From Prochlorococcus marinus str. MIT 0912 (GTDB lineage Bacteria; Cyanobacteriota; Cyanobacteriia; PCC-6307; Cyanobiaceae): a stretch of DNA of 64,000 nt. A program made the position numbers and the translations under genes. The first letter of the stretch is position 1, and every line of letters starts with the position of its first letter. The notes beneath the pieces were generated by a model. It was given only the letters and a program-made list of their open reading frames with translations, did not search any database and had not been told where the DNA came from. The stretch covers positions 62,001 to 126,000 of the forward strand of contig NZ_CP114783.1 of the NCBI RefSeq assembly GCF_027359595.1, given 5' to 3'. This document shows, in pieces, positions 18,524 to 29,480 of the stretch.

Positions 18524-19468
18524 TTAGCTTAATTCTCCACCACAACTTGAACCAGCTCCAGCAGTACAGCCAAAACAATGATTCCCTATTGAAATAGGAT
18601 TATTCTTTAAAGAGACAAGAGGAATCAATAGATCATTCAAGTGCTTAACGTTACCATTTTTCTTCATTCCAAGCTGTTGATTAAAATCACAATCATATAG
18701 ATAACCTTTCCAATCAACACTAAGAGTTGTTCTACACATAACTGAGTTAAGATTTCCTGGATTATGATTATCTTTTAGTAATTTATTATACTCTTCTAAT
18801 TTCCCAATTATCTTTAAGTAGTTTTCATATCTATTAATTGGCATATTAGCTAAAACAAATAAATTCGAGAAAAAAATACCATACCTTTCTTTTAGTTCTC
18901 GTCTATAAATATTTTCTAATTCTTTTTGTGATGGTGGAAGTTGCGGACCGCTTGGATTATAGACTAGATTCAAAAGTAGATCATTATCTTTGATGCCGTA
19001 ACCAAAAGTGTTAAGCTGCTTAAGAGCTAATATACTTTTTTCAAAAACACCTTTACCTCTTTGTTTGTCTACATTTCCCTCGAGATAACAAGGGAGTGAT
19101 GCTGTTATTTGTACTTTATTTGATGCTAAAAAACTTGCTAAATCTTCATAACCTGGCTCAGTAAGTATTGTTAGATTACATCTGTCCATTACTTCAACAT
19201 TAAGACTACGTACTTCTTCTACTAGTTGTTTAAATTTAGGATGAAGTTCTGGGGCTCCTCCAGTAATATCTAGTAAATTAATGTTGTTAGCTTTTATAAC
19301 TTTAGGTATAAGATTTATAACATCATCGCTCATCATTTCTGTTCTACTTGGACTTGAATCAACGTGACAATGACTGCAAGCTTGATTACATTTATAACCT
19401 ATATTTATTTGCAAAGTATCAAGATTTTCTCTATTGATTTTTGGGAATTTTGTTTTAGTTATCTCCAT
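18524..19468 (-). CDS. arsS: Radical SAM protein, ArsS type (arsenosugar biosynthesis family)
   Basis: 314 residues. The radical SAM cluster motif CNQACSHC binds the 4Fe-4S cluster with SAM; DITGGAPELHP is the family's GGxPE-like SAM loop. The C-terminal DUF3641-type region has further cysteines (SVMCRTTLS, YDCDFNQQLGM, HCFGCTAGAGSSCGG), expected to bind auxiliary clusters. The family member studied in cyanobacteria attaches the SAM 5'-deoxyadenosyl group to dimethylarsenite, downstream of ArsM. No arsM is visible in the window. Its 3' end lies 6 bases from fur's; stpA is upstream on the same strand. Confidence 0.87.
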   Translation of the reverse strand: MEITKTKFPKINRENLDTLQINIGYKCNQACSHCHVDSSPSRTEMMSDDVINLIPKVIKANNINLLDITGGAPELHPKFKQLVEEVRSLNVEVMDRCNLTILTEPGYEDLASFLASNKVQITASLPCYLEGNVDKQRGKGVFEKSILALKQLNTFGYGIKDNDLLLNLVYNPSGPQLPPSQKELENIYRRELKERYGIFFSNLFVLANMPINRYENYLKIIGKLEEYNKLLKDNHNPGNLNSVMCRTTLSVDWKGYLYDCDFNQQLGMKKNGNVKHLNDLLIPLVSLKNNPISIGNHCFGCTAGAGSSCGGELS

Positions 19469-19556
19469 AAAGATCTACATATGTCGAGCATAATATTCAT
19501 TATAGTTAAAACATTTATTAAAGTGCGAATATTTTATAACTTTTTTAAATAATAAG

Positions 19557-20756
19557 CTAAAAGTTACTAGCTAATTGTTTAAACCACTTTATATATTCTT
19601 TTGGACCATCGTTAATAACCATATTGAATTTTAAATTATCATGAGGATCACTAATACCTCTCATATCAGTCCCAGTAATTCTTGGTCTTAATACCTGATC
19701 GTTACAGCTGTTAACGAATAAAACCTGATTATCTTTCTTATATGATTTCCCCAGCCTTTGGATCAAAGTTAAGAATCCTCTATCACTTCCACCTCTTAAC
19801 CAAGAATTATCTTTATTATCTTTAACCGAGGTTACTGTATCGCCAACACCTATTAGCATTGGCATTTGATCACTAGGAATTTTATCTCTGCATAGCTCTA
19901 TTAATTTATTATGTGTCTTTGGGGCATTCCTGACGTTGAAGTTTTCACCGAAAGGATAAAGGCCAGTTTTGTTTGCTATGTATTTATTTAATAGCAATAA
20001 AAGACCTGCTTCTTTTATTGCACCCTTGATAATGAACTGAATATCTGTTGTCCCGAATTCATTTTGAGTGGAATATTTTATTATTTCTTTACCATCCCTT
20101 ATTCCTAGGTTTGGCATCAAATGCAGGTAAAAAGAGTTATCTAATTCAAAATGTTTAGAATTTTCTAGTAAATTATTCATTATTTTTTGCATAATCAATT
20201 GCAAATCTTTTACTTTTTGAAAATCATTTTTAACGAAGCTAAAAATTTCATTAAAGTTTAAAGTGGGAGTAAAGCGTGTGTCACATACAGCTACATCAAT
20301 TAATTTATTTCTTAATTCATCTGAAAGGTTTGGTAAGAATTCTTTTAATTCATGAGTTAACATTGATCGCATCATCTTTGGAACTTCTGCTAAAAAGTTA
20401 ATCTCACTATTTTTGAGACCTGGATAGGATAAATTACTAAACCTATCTTGATATTCAACTCCGCACGCCGCAAGTCCAGGTAAGTAAAAACCACTTTCTT
20501 TCGCTATTGTTTTTGAATTAAGTGCCTTCTCTACTAAACGATTAACTCCTCTTCTGCCTTCATGCTCCCCGCAGGTTAGTACTGCAAACTTCTCTTTTAA
20601 TCTTGAAACGTCCTTCACATATTCTTTGTTGATTTCCCTTTTGAGTGGGTCCTGTACTAGTGGAATACAAACGCCGTCAAGATCCTGAACTATTAGGATA
20701 TTTTTTTCATTTATTATAGTGTCAATAACTTCTTCTTTAGTCTTAAACATTTTCAT
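19557..20756 (-). CDS. stpA: StpA-like glucosylglycerol-3-phosphate phosphatase
   Basis: 399 residues. The N-terminal ILIVQDLDGVCIPLVQDPLKR matches StpA of Synechocystis, which dephosphorylates glucosylglycerol-phosphate to the osmolyte glucosylglycerol. Shared segments follow in order: LTCGEHEGRRGV, FYLPGLAACGVEYQDR, PTLNFN, FYLHLMPNLG, FIIKGAIKEAGLLLLLNKY, LIGVGDTVTS and RGGSDRGFL. The DxDG start is HAD-like. The partner synthase ggpS is not in the window. The gene is divergent from the 513-residue protein (162 bases apart) and lies upstream of arsS. Confidence 0.9.
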   Translation of the reverse strand: MKMFKTKEEVIDTIINEKNILIVQDLDGVCIPLVQDPLKREINKEYVKDVSRLKEKFAVLTCGEHEGRRGVNRLVEKALNSKTIAKESGFYLPGLAACGVEYQDRFSNLSYPGLKNSEINFLAEVPKMMRSMLTHELKEFLPNLSDELRNKLIDVAVCDTRFTPTLNFNEIFSFVKNDFQKVKDLQLIMQKIMNNLLENSKHFELDNSFYLHLMPNLGIRDGKEIIKYSTQNEFGTTDIQFIIKGAIKEAGLLLLLNKYIANKTGLYPFGENFNVRNAPKTHNKLIELCRDKIPSDQMPMLIGVGDTVTSVKDNKDNSWLRGGSDRGFLTLIQRLGKSYKKDNQVLFVNSCNDQVLRPRITGTDMRGISDPHDNLKFNMVINDGPKEYIKWFKQLASNF

Positions 20757-20918
20757 AAAAGAAGCTTTTAAATATTAGTTTACTCCAGTTCAAATGAATA
20801 TACACTTTCTTGGTAAGTATTATTCTTAAATAAGTATATAGATATATATTCAGTATAATAAAAACTATTCTAAAAGTTTCTTATTACTGTATATAATGTA
20901 ATAGAATGCAAATAAACT

Positions 20919-22460
20919 GTGTTTAATAAGAATTTAAGTAATAGCTTCTTTGCTGAGCCTTATTCAAGTGAGCCTATTGCTATAAGAATTAGAGAGGTTT
21001 TGAACGGAAAAGTTGGATTTTACAGTGTCGGCTTGTATCCAGCTTCTCTTGCTTATAACTGTGCGTTGCAAAATGAAGGCTTAAACATTCTATTGGCCCC
21101 TAGAGAAGGTAGAGAACTTTTCGGGGCTTTTTCTGATATTGATCTCTCTGAAATGGATAATGACATAAAAAATAAGATTGAATCTATGGCAATTTCAAAT
21201 AGTGATAAATCAGGAAGATATAATACTCTTAATGATTTAATAATTAACTGTGAATTAGTTGTTTTGAGTTCAAACAGTAAACATATAATAAACGACGTTA
21301 ATTTAGCATTTAAACTCAGAAAAGAACTTAATCGAGATAATGTTTTAATTGCATGCTTGGTCGGCTCATTTTGCCATGATGATAATTTGAATGAATCTTT
21401 CGTATTGTGTGAGAAATTAAATAATCTCGCTTTCTTTTCAGGGTTTCATCGACACGGAGCTCTTCGAAATCCATTAGATAGTTTTACGGCTAATTTCTGT
21501 CATCCAGATGCTATGAATGCAATATTAGGTGCGAAATTATTAAATAAAATTTCACCAAATATTCAAGTTTCCGCAGGTATACATAATGTTGAGGGGCAAT
21601 ACATAAAAGCTGCTAAAAATATATCTTCAATATTGGCGGGTTTTGGGCATACTTTTCATAAGAATAATCCTGGATTGCTGCCAACTTTATTAACTCTATT
21701 ATTAGATCAATGCCTAGATCAGGCTGCCTACGTTTCCATGAGTCGAGCAGATAGAGAGGATTTATATAGAAAACAACCTTTTCCTATTACTGAACTTGGA
21801 TATAGTGTTCAACGAATAGAGGCGTCCTATCTGAAGGATGGAGATTTAGTTCAGGTACGAGATCATACATTTACTCAATTGACAGCTATGGTTGCCGATG
21901 TGAGAGGCAGCATGATGTTGCCTGTAAGCGGGAAGCCAACTAGAAATTTTCAAGCTGGTGAAGTTCTAGCTGAAAAAATGATTGAGTATAAAAGATGTCC
22001 AAAAGGTGTAGATGAGTTTATAGAATGGTGCGAGCAATCAGGTCTTAAGCGTGGAGCTTTAGAAGGAATAAATTCTTTAAATTATTGGCCAGATATCTTA
22101 AGAAAATATGCAATACCCTTGAATAATTCCTCAATGATTAATCTTTTATATATGTGTATAATGGGTCCTAATGAAATTAAAAAATATATTTATAATGTTA
22201 TGACAAGTAGCCGTGAATTGGCTAATTATTGTCAAGAATCTGTCAAGTCTTTCCAGAGCAAGAAAATATCTGATGCGCTAAATAATTTCCATTTAAAAAC
22301 TTCTATAGATTTTCTAACAAAGGCACTAATTGATGAAGATAAATTACTTTTTGAGTTAACTGGGACTGGCTTTGATAATCCTCTAGGAATTGAAGATAAA
22401 CCGATTTATGATAGAGTTATTGATTATATGGAAACTTATTTAATAAAATCTAATCTATAA
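20919..22460 (+). CDS. Unrecognised 513-residue protein with Rossmann-like start
   Basis: GTG start. Residues 28-60 (GKVGFYSVGLYPASLAYNC...EGLNILLAPREGREL) look like a nucleotide-binding beta-alpha-beta, though the usual GxGxxG is altered. Later IKAAKNISSILAGFGHTF vaguely recalls the Lys-Asn helix of glycerol-3-phosphate dehydrogenases, and LVQVRDHTFTQLTAMVADVRGSM is strikingly ordered. I do not recognise the family. The start lies opposite stpA and ten bases before a sugar-kinase-like gene, so a role in sugar or polyol phosphate metabolism is inferred. Dehydrogenase activity is only a hypothesis. Confidence 0.75.
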   Translation: MFNKNLSNSFFAEPYSSEPIAIRIREVLNGKVGFYSVGLYPASLAYNCALQNEGLNILLAPREGRELFGAFSDIDLSEMDNDIKNKIESMAISNSDKSGRYNTLNDLIINCELVVLSSNSKHIINDVNLAFKLRKELNRDNVLIACLVGSFCHDDNLNESFVLCEKLNNLAFFSGFHRHGALRNPLDSFTANFCHPDAMNAILGAKLLNKISPNIQVSAGIHNVEGQYIKAAKNISSILAGFGHTFHKNNPGLLPTLLTLLLDQCLDQAAYVSMSRADREDLYRKQPFPITELGYSVQRIEASYLKDGDLVQVRDHTFTQLTAMVADVRGSMMLPVSGKPTRNFQAGEVLAEKMIEYKRCPKGVDEFIEWCEQSGLKRGALEGINSLNYWPDILRKYAIPLNNSSMINLLYMCIMGPNEIKKYIYNVMTSSRELANYCQESVKSFQSKKISDALNNFHLKTSIDFLTKALIDEDKLLFELTGTGFDNPLGIEDKPIYDRVIDYMETYLIKSNL

Positions 22461-22469
22461 AAAAACTCT

Positions 22470-23633
22470 ATGGATTTTGAAAAAATAAATTTAATTACTA
22501 AGAATTTTTTTGAGCGTAGTAAAGTTTTAAAGATAGAATTTATAGAATCTGGCCTTATAAATAAAACGTTTCTTATTGAACATTTAATTAATGGGAAAAA
22601 GTCTAAATTTATTTTGCAGTGTATTAGTAATATATTTGAATCCTATGAGAGAATTAATATTAATCATAAATTAATAACTGATCATATTAAAAATAAAACA
22701 AAAAAAAAACATCTTAAATCTGATAACCATAGATGGGAGACTCCATGTTTAATTAAGTGCAATTCTAATAATCTTTTTGCGCTCCCTTTTTGTTCAGATA
22801 TTTGGCGAGCTATGGAATATATAGACCATACTATTAGCTTTGATATTTTAGATAATAATCGAATGGCATATCAAACAGGTCTAGGTCTGGCTAAGTTTCA
22901 TAGAATATGCTCCGATATCGATCTTAAAAAATTAGAAAATACTATTAAAGATTTTCATAATACAAACTACTATCTAGAACAATTTAATATGATTATTAAA
23001 GATTATAATTTCATTAAATTAGATGTTAATGTAAAAAAAAGAGTTCAATATTTAATTTTTAGCTTATCTAATCATATTTTATATGTTGAATCTTTATTAG
23101 GATATTTGAAGAGAAAGTTAATACAACCTAGTTTAATACATGGTGATCCTAAGTTAAGTAATTTTCTTTTTGATATTCAATATAAATATGTTGTTTCATT
23201 GATTGACCTTGATACGGTATCTTCTGGTTATTTACTTACTGATTTAGCTGATTGTATTCGTTCGATTTGTAACAAGGCCGGTGAGGATCCAGATAATATA
23301 GAGAATGTATATTTTGATATTAATTGTTTTAAATATTTTCTTTCAGGTTATTTCTCAATAACTAATAAAAATGGTGATTACAGATTTGATCTCCTTCCCG
23401 AATTTATTTATTTGCTAATAGTTGAATTAACTATTAGATTTCTTAACGACTTTTTACAATCAAATAGGTATTTCAAAATAAAATATCAAACTCATAATCT
23501 TTACAGAGCTGAGGTTCAATACCGATTACTTTCTAGTTTCGTTACTCAACTTCCTACTTTGTCAAAATCACTGCATGAAATTGGGATTTCTTCAAACCCA
23601 ACTTTTGTCTCAGATGTACAAAAAATTGTTTAG
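22470..23633 (+). CDS. NahK/aminoglycoside-phosphotransferase-like sugar kinase
   Basis: 387 residues of the APH/ChoK kinase fold. An N-lobe ESGLINKTFLIE...KFILQCIS precedes the catalytic loop SLIHGDPKLSNFLFD (Asp base and Asn metal ligand) and the metal-binding LIDLDTVSSG. The segment TIKDFHNTNYYLEQF before it is typical of the N-acetylhexosamine-1-kinase-like branch, often mislabelled 'mucin desulfatase'. It probably phosphorylates a sugar or amino sugar. It follows the 513-residue gene by 9 bases and is surely cotranscribed. It is unusually AT-rich even for this genome, with many Asn, Ile and Lys. Confidence 0.8.
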   Translation: MDFEKINLITKNFFERSKVLKIEFIESGLINKTFLIEHLINGKKSKFILQCISNIFESYERININHKLITDHIKNKTKKKHLKSDNHRWETPCLIKCNSNNLFALPFCSDIWRAMEYIDHTISFDILDNNRMAYQTGLGLAKFHRICSDIDLKKLENTIKDFHNTNYYLEQFNMIIKDYNFIKLDVNVKKRVQYLIFSLSNHILYVESLLGYLKRKLIQPSLIHGDPKLSNFLFDIQYKYVVSLIDLDTVSSGYLLTDLADCIRSICNKAGEDPDNIENVYFDINCFKYFLSGYFSITNKNGDYRFDLLPEFIYLLIVELTIRFLNDFLQSNRYFKIKYQTHNLYRAEVQYRLLSSFVTQLPTLSKSLHEIGISSNPTFVSDVQKIV

Positions 23634-23688
23634 GGTTTTCATAAAGCCCAACTTGTCACTAAAGTAAAATTGATATTTATTTTTTCTT

Positions 23689-25763
<2,075 letters not shown>

Positions 25764-25794
25764 TTTAATTTTCCCAAGAGGTGTTTAGATAGAT

Positions 25795-26688
25795 ATGGCT
25801 TTAATACTTCCTCGTAATTATCATAAAATTTCATCAATTGAAAAAAATCATATATCATGGATTGAGCCCGAACTAGCAGAAAGACAGGATATTAGACCTC
25901 TTAGAATTGGGATATTAAATATCATGCCTTTGGGAAAACAATATGAATTTAATTTATTGCACCCTTTAGGGCTTTCTCCCCTACAAATAGAACCTATATG
26001 GATAAGATTAAAATCTCATTCATATAAAACTTGGGATCTAGAACATTTAAAAAATTTATATGTTCATTGGGAGGAAGCAATGTCTCCAACTCCTCTAGAT
26101 GGGTTGATTATTACTGGTGCGCCTGTGGAGCATCTCCCATTTGAAGAAGTTAATTATTGGAAAGAATTAGTAAATTTAATTGAGGAAGCAAAATTAAAAT
26201 GTGCTAGTACCTTAGGATTATGTTGGGCTGGTTTTGCAATGGCATATATGGCTGGAGTTGAGAAAAATAATTTCAATAAAAAGCTTTTTGGTGTATACCC
26301 AATGAGGAGTCTTGTGCCTGGTCATTCTTTAATGGGAACACAAGATGATGAGTTTCTCTGCCCCCAAAGTAGGTATGCTGGTTTGCCTGATACTGAAATG
26401 GAAAAAGCTGAAAGAAAAGGCAATCTAAGATTATTGGCCCATGGGGAAAAAGTAGGTTATACAATTTTTGAAACACCTGATCAAAGGCAATTAATGCACC
26501 TAGGACATCCAGAATATAATGTTGATCGATTGAGATCTGAAATGGAAAGAGATAAGGAAAGAGGCGACGTACCTCCTCCAGAAAATTTTGATTCGACTAA
26601 ATCAAATACCTCATGGCGATCACATAGAAACTTATTATTTCAACAATGGTTGTGGTTCTGTTATCAACGAGTAAGCCTAAGTGTTTAA
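25795..26688 (+). CDS. metA: Homoserine O-acyltransferase, predicted acetyl-CoA user
   Basis: 297 residues of the MetA/HTS family, first step of methionine synthesis from homoserine. C143 in TLGLCWAG is the nucleophile and the HLGHPEY His is the partner. At the residue that sets acyl specificity, this protein has Glu (E112 in TGAPVEHLPFEE) where E. coli has Gly. In the family, Glu blocks succinyl-CoA and gives acetyl transfer. This matches the upstream metY, whose substrate is O-acetylhomoserine. So despite the gene name, homoserine O-acetyltransferase is the better product call. Confidence 0.94.
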   Translation: MALILPRNYHKISSIEKNHISWIEPELAERQDIRPLRIGILNIMPLGKQYEFNLLHPLGLSPLQIEPIWIRLKSHSYKTWDLEHLKNLYVHWEEAMSPTPLDGLIITGAPVEHLPFEEVNYWKELVNLIEEAKLKCASTLGLCWAGFAMAYMAGVEKNNFNKKLFGVYPMRSLVPGHSLMGTQDDEFLCPQSRYAGLPDTEMEKAERKGNLRLLAHGEKVGYTIFETPDQRQLMHLGHPEYNVDRLRSEMERDKERGDVPPPENFDSTKSNTSWRSHRNLLFQQWLWFCYQRVSLSV

Positions 26689-26725
26689 CTATCAGAAATT
26701 AGATTTTCTGGTTAATAATTTTTGA

Positions 26726-27931
26726 CTATTTTAAAGGAGGCATTACATTCCCTGGATCATAAATGGCTTTGATTTCTTGTAATTTTGGTAGCCAATCTTT
26801 AAATGCCGATGATAATTCTTTTTCATGCCATTCTAAATGTGGGTGTATTTGTGCAAGATGAATACCAGGGCATATAAATTCAAGATTATTCCAACACTCT
26901 TTCATCCATTCAAGGGATCTTTTTCTCTTTGATTGATCGTAGGCTCCCCAAGCCCCATTAATCCAAGGTTTCCAGATCGCAGAACGATGAACAAATGATG
27001 TATCAAGATCATTTAAATGTGTTAAACCCCCTAGTTGTTGAGAAGCTATATAACAACTTTTGTTAGGCCTTTTATTAATTAACTCTTTGAGGATTTTTAA
27101 TACTTTTGGATTATTCTCTTGCCAAGCAGGACCAAGCAAACCAAGAACTTCTGAATGGTTTGAATTATTATTTTTAATATTTCCTAAGCTTAAGCTTGGT
27201 AAAGAGTTCAGATTGGAAAATTTATCTATGACTCGATTTCGCAAGAATGGTAATTTTTCTAATAAATTAATCAAGATAGATTCATCACTGGTGCTTTTAA
27301 CTTCACCAATTGCATGAGCAAAGATATCTTCTCCATATATCCACTGAAAGCTAAGTGAGTTAGGCCAACTTTCTGCTTGATTAATACATTCAGATAGCTG
27401 AGAAAAAGAAAGATTTGCTGTCCAACTTAATATTGGTTTTAATGGCTGGGTTTTTAACTTTACTTTTGTGATTATGCCAAGAAATATAGCTGCTCCACAA
27501 AGGGCTTTCCATTCAAAAGTGGATTCGCTTTTTGTCTGTGGTCGTAAAAAGTGAAATTCTTTTCCATTTCCCCAAAAACCTTTAACCTCCATGATTTGAT
27601 CTATTGCTAATCCTTTGCTTCTACTAAGTGGACTTATTCCACCGGTCAAGATATAACCAATTCCTGTCTTTCCAGATAAACCAATTGGAAAACTTCTTTT
27701 GTGTTTTTGTAAGAAAGAAGACAACTCTCCCATCGTTACCCCAGCCTCAATTTCTACATGCTTTTTTTTTAAATCAAAAGATATGTTTTTGTATTGTTTT
27801 CTTAGGTCTAAAATCCAATGTTTATCTGCGGCGGCTCTGCTTGTAGTACCTCCACTAGATACTAAAAATGGTCTATAAGTTGGTTTCGATGATTTTAGTG
27901 ATTGGAGAAAATCTGAGTTGACAGTTTCCAA
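26726..27931 (-). CDS. FAD-linked oxidase (PCMH/GlcD-type fold)
   Basis: 401 residues. The FAD-binding core is the segment VEIEAGVTMGELSSFL, followed by IGLSGKTGIGYILTGGISPLSRSKGLAIDQI as in berberine-bridge/glycolate-oxidase-type flavoproteins; the end IKAIYDPGNVMPP is the usual C-terminal 'YDPxNxF'-like finish. No histidine or CxxC for bicovalent flavin is evident near GGISPL. Substrate unknown. TTG 27931 is the only standard start that keeps the full FAD domain, and it lies inside a long hairpin. Convergent with metA. Confidence 0.8.
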   Translation of the reverse strand: METVNSDFLQSLKSSKPTYRPFLVSSGGTTSRAAADKHWILDLRKQYKNISFDLKKKHVEIEAGVTMGELSSFLQKHKRSFPIGLSGKTGIGYILTGGISPLSRSKGLAIDQIMEVKGFWGNGKEFHFLRPQTKSESTFEWKALCGAAIFLGIITKVKLKTQPLKPILSWTANLSFSQLSECINQAESWPNSLSFQWIYGEDIFAHAIGEVKSTSDESILINLLEKLPFLRNRVIDKFSNLNSLPSLSLGNIKNNNSNHSEVLGLLGPAWQENNPKVLKILKELINKRPNKSCYIASQQLGGLTHLNDLDTSFVHRSAIWKPWINGAWGAYDQSKRKRSLEWMKECWNNLEFICPGIHLAQIHPHLEWHEKELSSAFKDWLPKLQEIKAIYDPGNVMPPLK

Positions 27932-27964
27932 AACGCCAAGGACATCACTGTCCTTGGCGTTTTG
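27929..27964. repeat. Perfect 16-bp inverted repeat over a start codon
   Basis: Arms 27929-27944 and 27949-27964 are exact reverse complements around the loop TCAC, with a GC-containing core (GCCAAGGAC / GTCCTTGGC) and flanking AAAA/TTTT. It looks like a bidirectional terminator, but the genes on either side are divergent: the FAD oxidase starts inside it on the minus strand and cbiX starts 116 bases to the right. In the oxidase mRNA it would fold around the start. An operator, a translational block or a relic terminator are all possible. Confidence 0.85.
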
Positions 27965-28079
27965 ATTATGAAATGATATTGAATTTTTAATAAGCTGCTC
28001 CTTTTTCTATAGTGAATTACTTAAGTTGATATTTTATAGAACTATATTCAATTAAGGTAGATTATTAGTTAAAAGCGGT

Positions 28080-29093
28080 TTGATTTCTTTGGCATCAACC
28101 AAGTATAAATATCCACCTAATATTGGAATTATTTTATGCGGACATGGGAGTAGAGATCCTCAAGCAGTAGAGGAGTTTATTAAAGTAGTTAATAAACTAA
28201 AATCCAGGATACCTGATATTCCAGTTGTATTTGGATTCCTAGAATTTAACCGGCCAATAATAAGTGAGGCCTTAGATCAACTTAGAAATCTGGGAGTGGA
28301 GAGAGTAATTGCGTTACCCGCTATGTTATTTGCTGCGGGACATACTAAAAATGATATCCCTGCGGTTTTGAATATGTACTCTGCTGAGAATGGACTGCCC
28401 ATTCAATATGGTAGAGAACTTGGACTAAACTCTATGATGATTGGAGCAGCAGGTGCAAGAATTCAAGAGATAATTGATATTAATCAAATATTTCCTATTT
28501 CTGAAACATTACTTGTAGTAGCAGGGAGAGGCTCATCAGACCCAGATGCTAATTCAAATGTTTGTAAAATTACAAGGATGCTTGTTGAGGGATTTGGTTT
28601 TGGATGGGGAGAAACCGTTTTTTCAGGAGTAACATTCCCCCTTGTTGATCCTGGCTTGAGACATGCTCTTAGATTAGGTTTTAAAAGAGTAATTCTTTTA
28701 CCTTATTTTCTTTTTTCTGGTGTTTTAGTAAGTCGTGTTAGAAATCATTCGATTAGAGTTGCAAAAGATAATCCTGATGTGCAATTTTTAAACGCAAGTT
28801 ATTTATCAGACCAAGATTTAGTTATTGATACTTTTATGGAAAGACTTCAAGAGGTATTTAATGGAGAAAATTTTATGAATTGTGCTTTATGTAAATATCG
28901 CTCTAATTTATTAGGCTTTGAAAGCGAGGTTGGATATGAGCAGATCAGTCACCATGATCATGTAGAGGGCTGTCTAGACATTTCCCCAGAAAACAAAGAG
29001 CATCAACACGCTCATGAACATTTTCCTTATCCAAACGCAGAACATCCTTTAGGACCTGTCACGCTTCGCTCTTTAAATCAAAGCAAAATCTAA
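28080..29093 (+). CDS. cbiX: Sirohydrochlorin chelatase, CbiX type with His-rich tail
   Basis: Inserts cobalt (or iron) into sirohydrochlorin for corrinoid or siroheme synthesis. 337 residues with two tandem chelatase domains: the first has CGHGSRDP and FAAGHTKNDIP with the metal-binding histidines; the second, GRGSSDPDANS and LLPYFLFSGVLVSRV, has lost them, so the first carries activity. The tail has CALCKYR plus a His cluster (SHHDHVEGC, EHQHAHEHF), as in long CbiX proteins. Prochlorococcus makes pseudocobalamin, and NrdJ in this window needs it. TTG start; a later start would truncate the first domain. Confidence 0.9.
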   Translation: MISLASTKYKYPPNIGIILCGHGSRDPQAVEEFIKVVNKLKSRIPDIPVVFGFLEFNRPIISEALDQLRNLGVERVIALPAMLFAAGHTKNDIPAVLNMYSAENGLPIQYGRELGLNSMMIGAAGARIQEIIDINQIFPISETLLVVAGRGSSDPDANSNVCKITRMLVEGFGFGWGETVFSGVTFPLVDPGLRHALRLGFKRVILLPYFLFSGVLVSRVRNHSIRVAKDNPDVQFLNASYLSDQDLVIDTFMERLQEVFNGENFMNCALCKYRSNLLGFESEVGYEQISHHDHVEGCLDISPENKEHQHAHEHFPYPNAEHPLGPVTLRSLNQSKI

Positions 29094-29480
29094 AAAAAAT
29101 AGGTTTAAATTAATGAATCATTTGTCTCTTTCTTGCTTGGGACACAATGGACTCGTTATTTATACATTTTTTTAATGTTTGGTTTTGGCTCTTTTCCCCA
29201 ACTGATTTCCACAACAAGTGAACAGTTTTCCACTGCAAAAGACTAAAACTCTAGTTTTCGTGAAGGACTTGTGGGATTTAGTAGATATTTTAATAGTAAT
29301 TTACACTTAGACATCTTAGGTGGGTAAGTGTATTCTATTTGCGCCCTCTCATCGAAAAGGCTTGGTATTAAATGAGTCTACCACTGTCTCGTATTTCTGG
29401 TATAGCTTTTCTTTATCTTTGACGTTTTATTGAAAATTTAAGATCCTTATCTCATAGATGTCGAACTTTTAAAAAAGGAA
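29094..29480. other. Intergenic region with DnaA-box-like sites, no gene
   Basis: 387 bases with no credible reading frame. Two sites resembling cyanobacterial DnaA boxes, TTTCCACAA (29206-29214) and TTTTCCACT (29226-29234), lie 20 bases apart, with a weaker opposite-strand match near 29266. An 8-bp inverted repeat (29302-29309 with 29325-29332) follows. A small RNA is possible but I recognise none. No initiation genes are close, so I do not call an origin. Confidence 0.4.

Noticed and set aside
27929-27964. Calling this hairpin a transcription terminator
   Set aside because: No gene ends here; both neighbours start here and diverge.
29094-29480. Replication origin
   Set aside because: Only two decent DnaA-like boxes and no dnaA or dnaN nearby.
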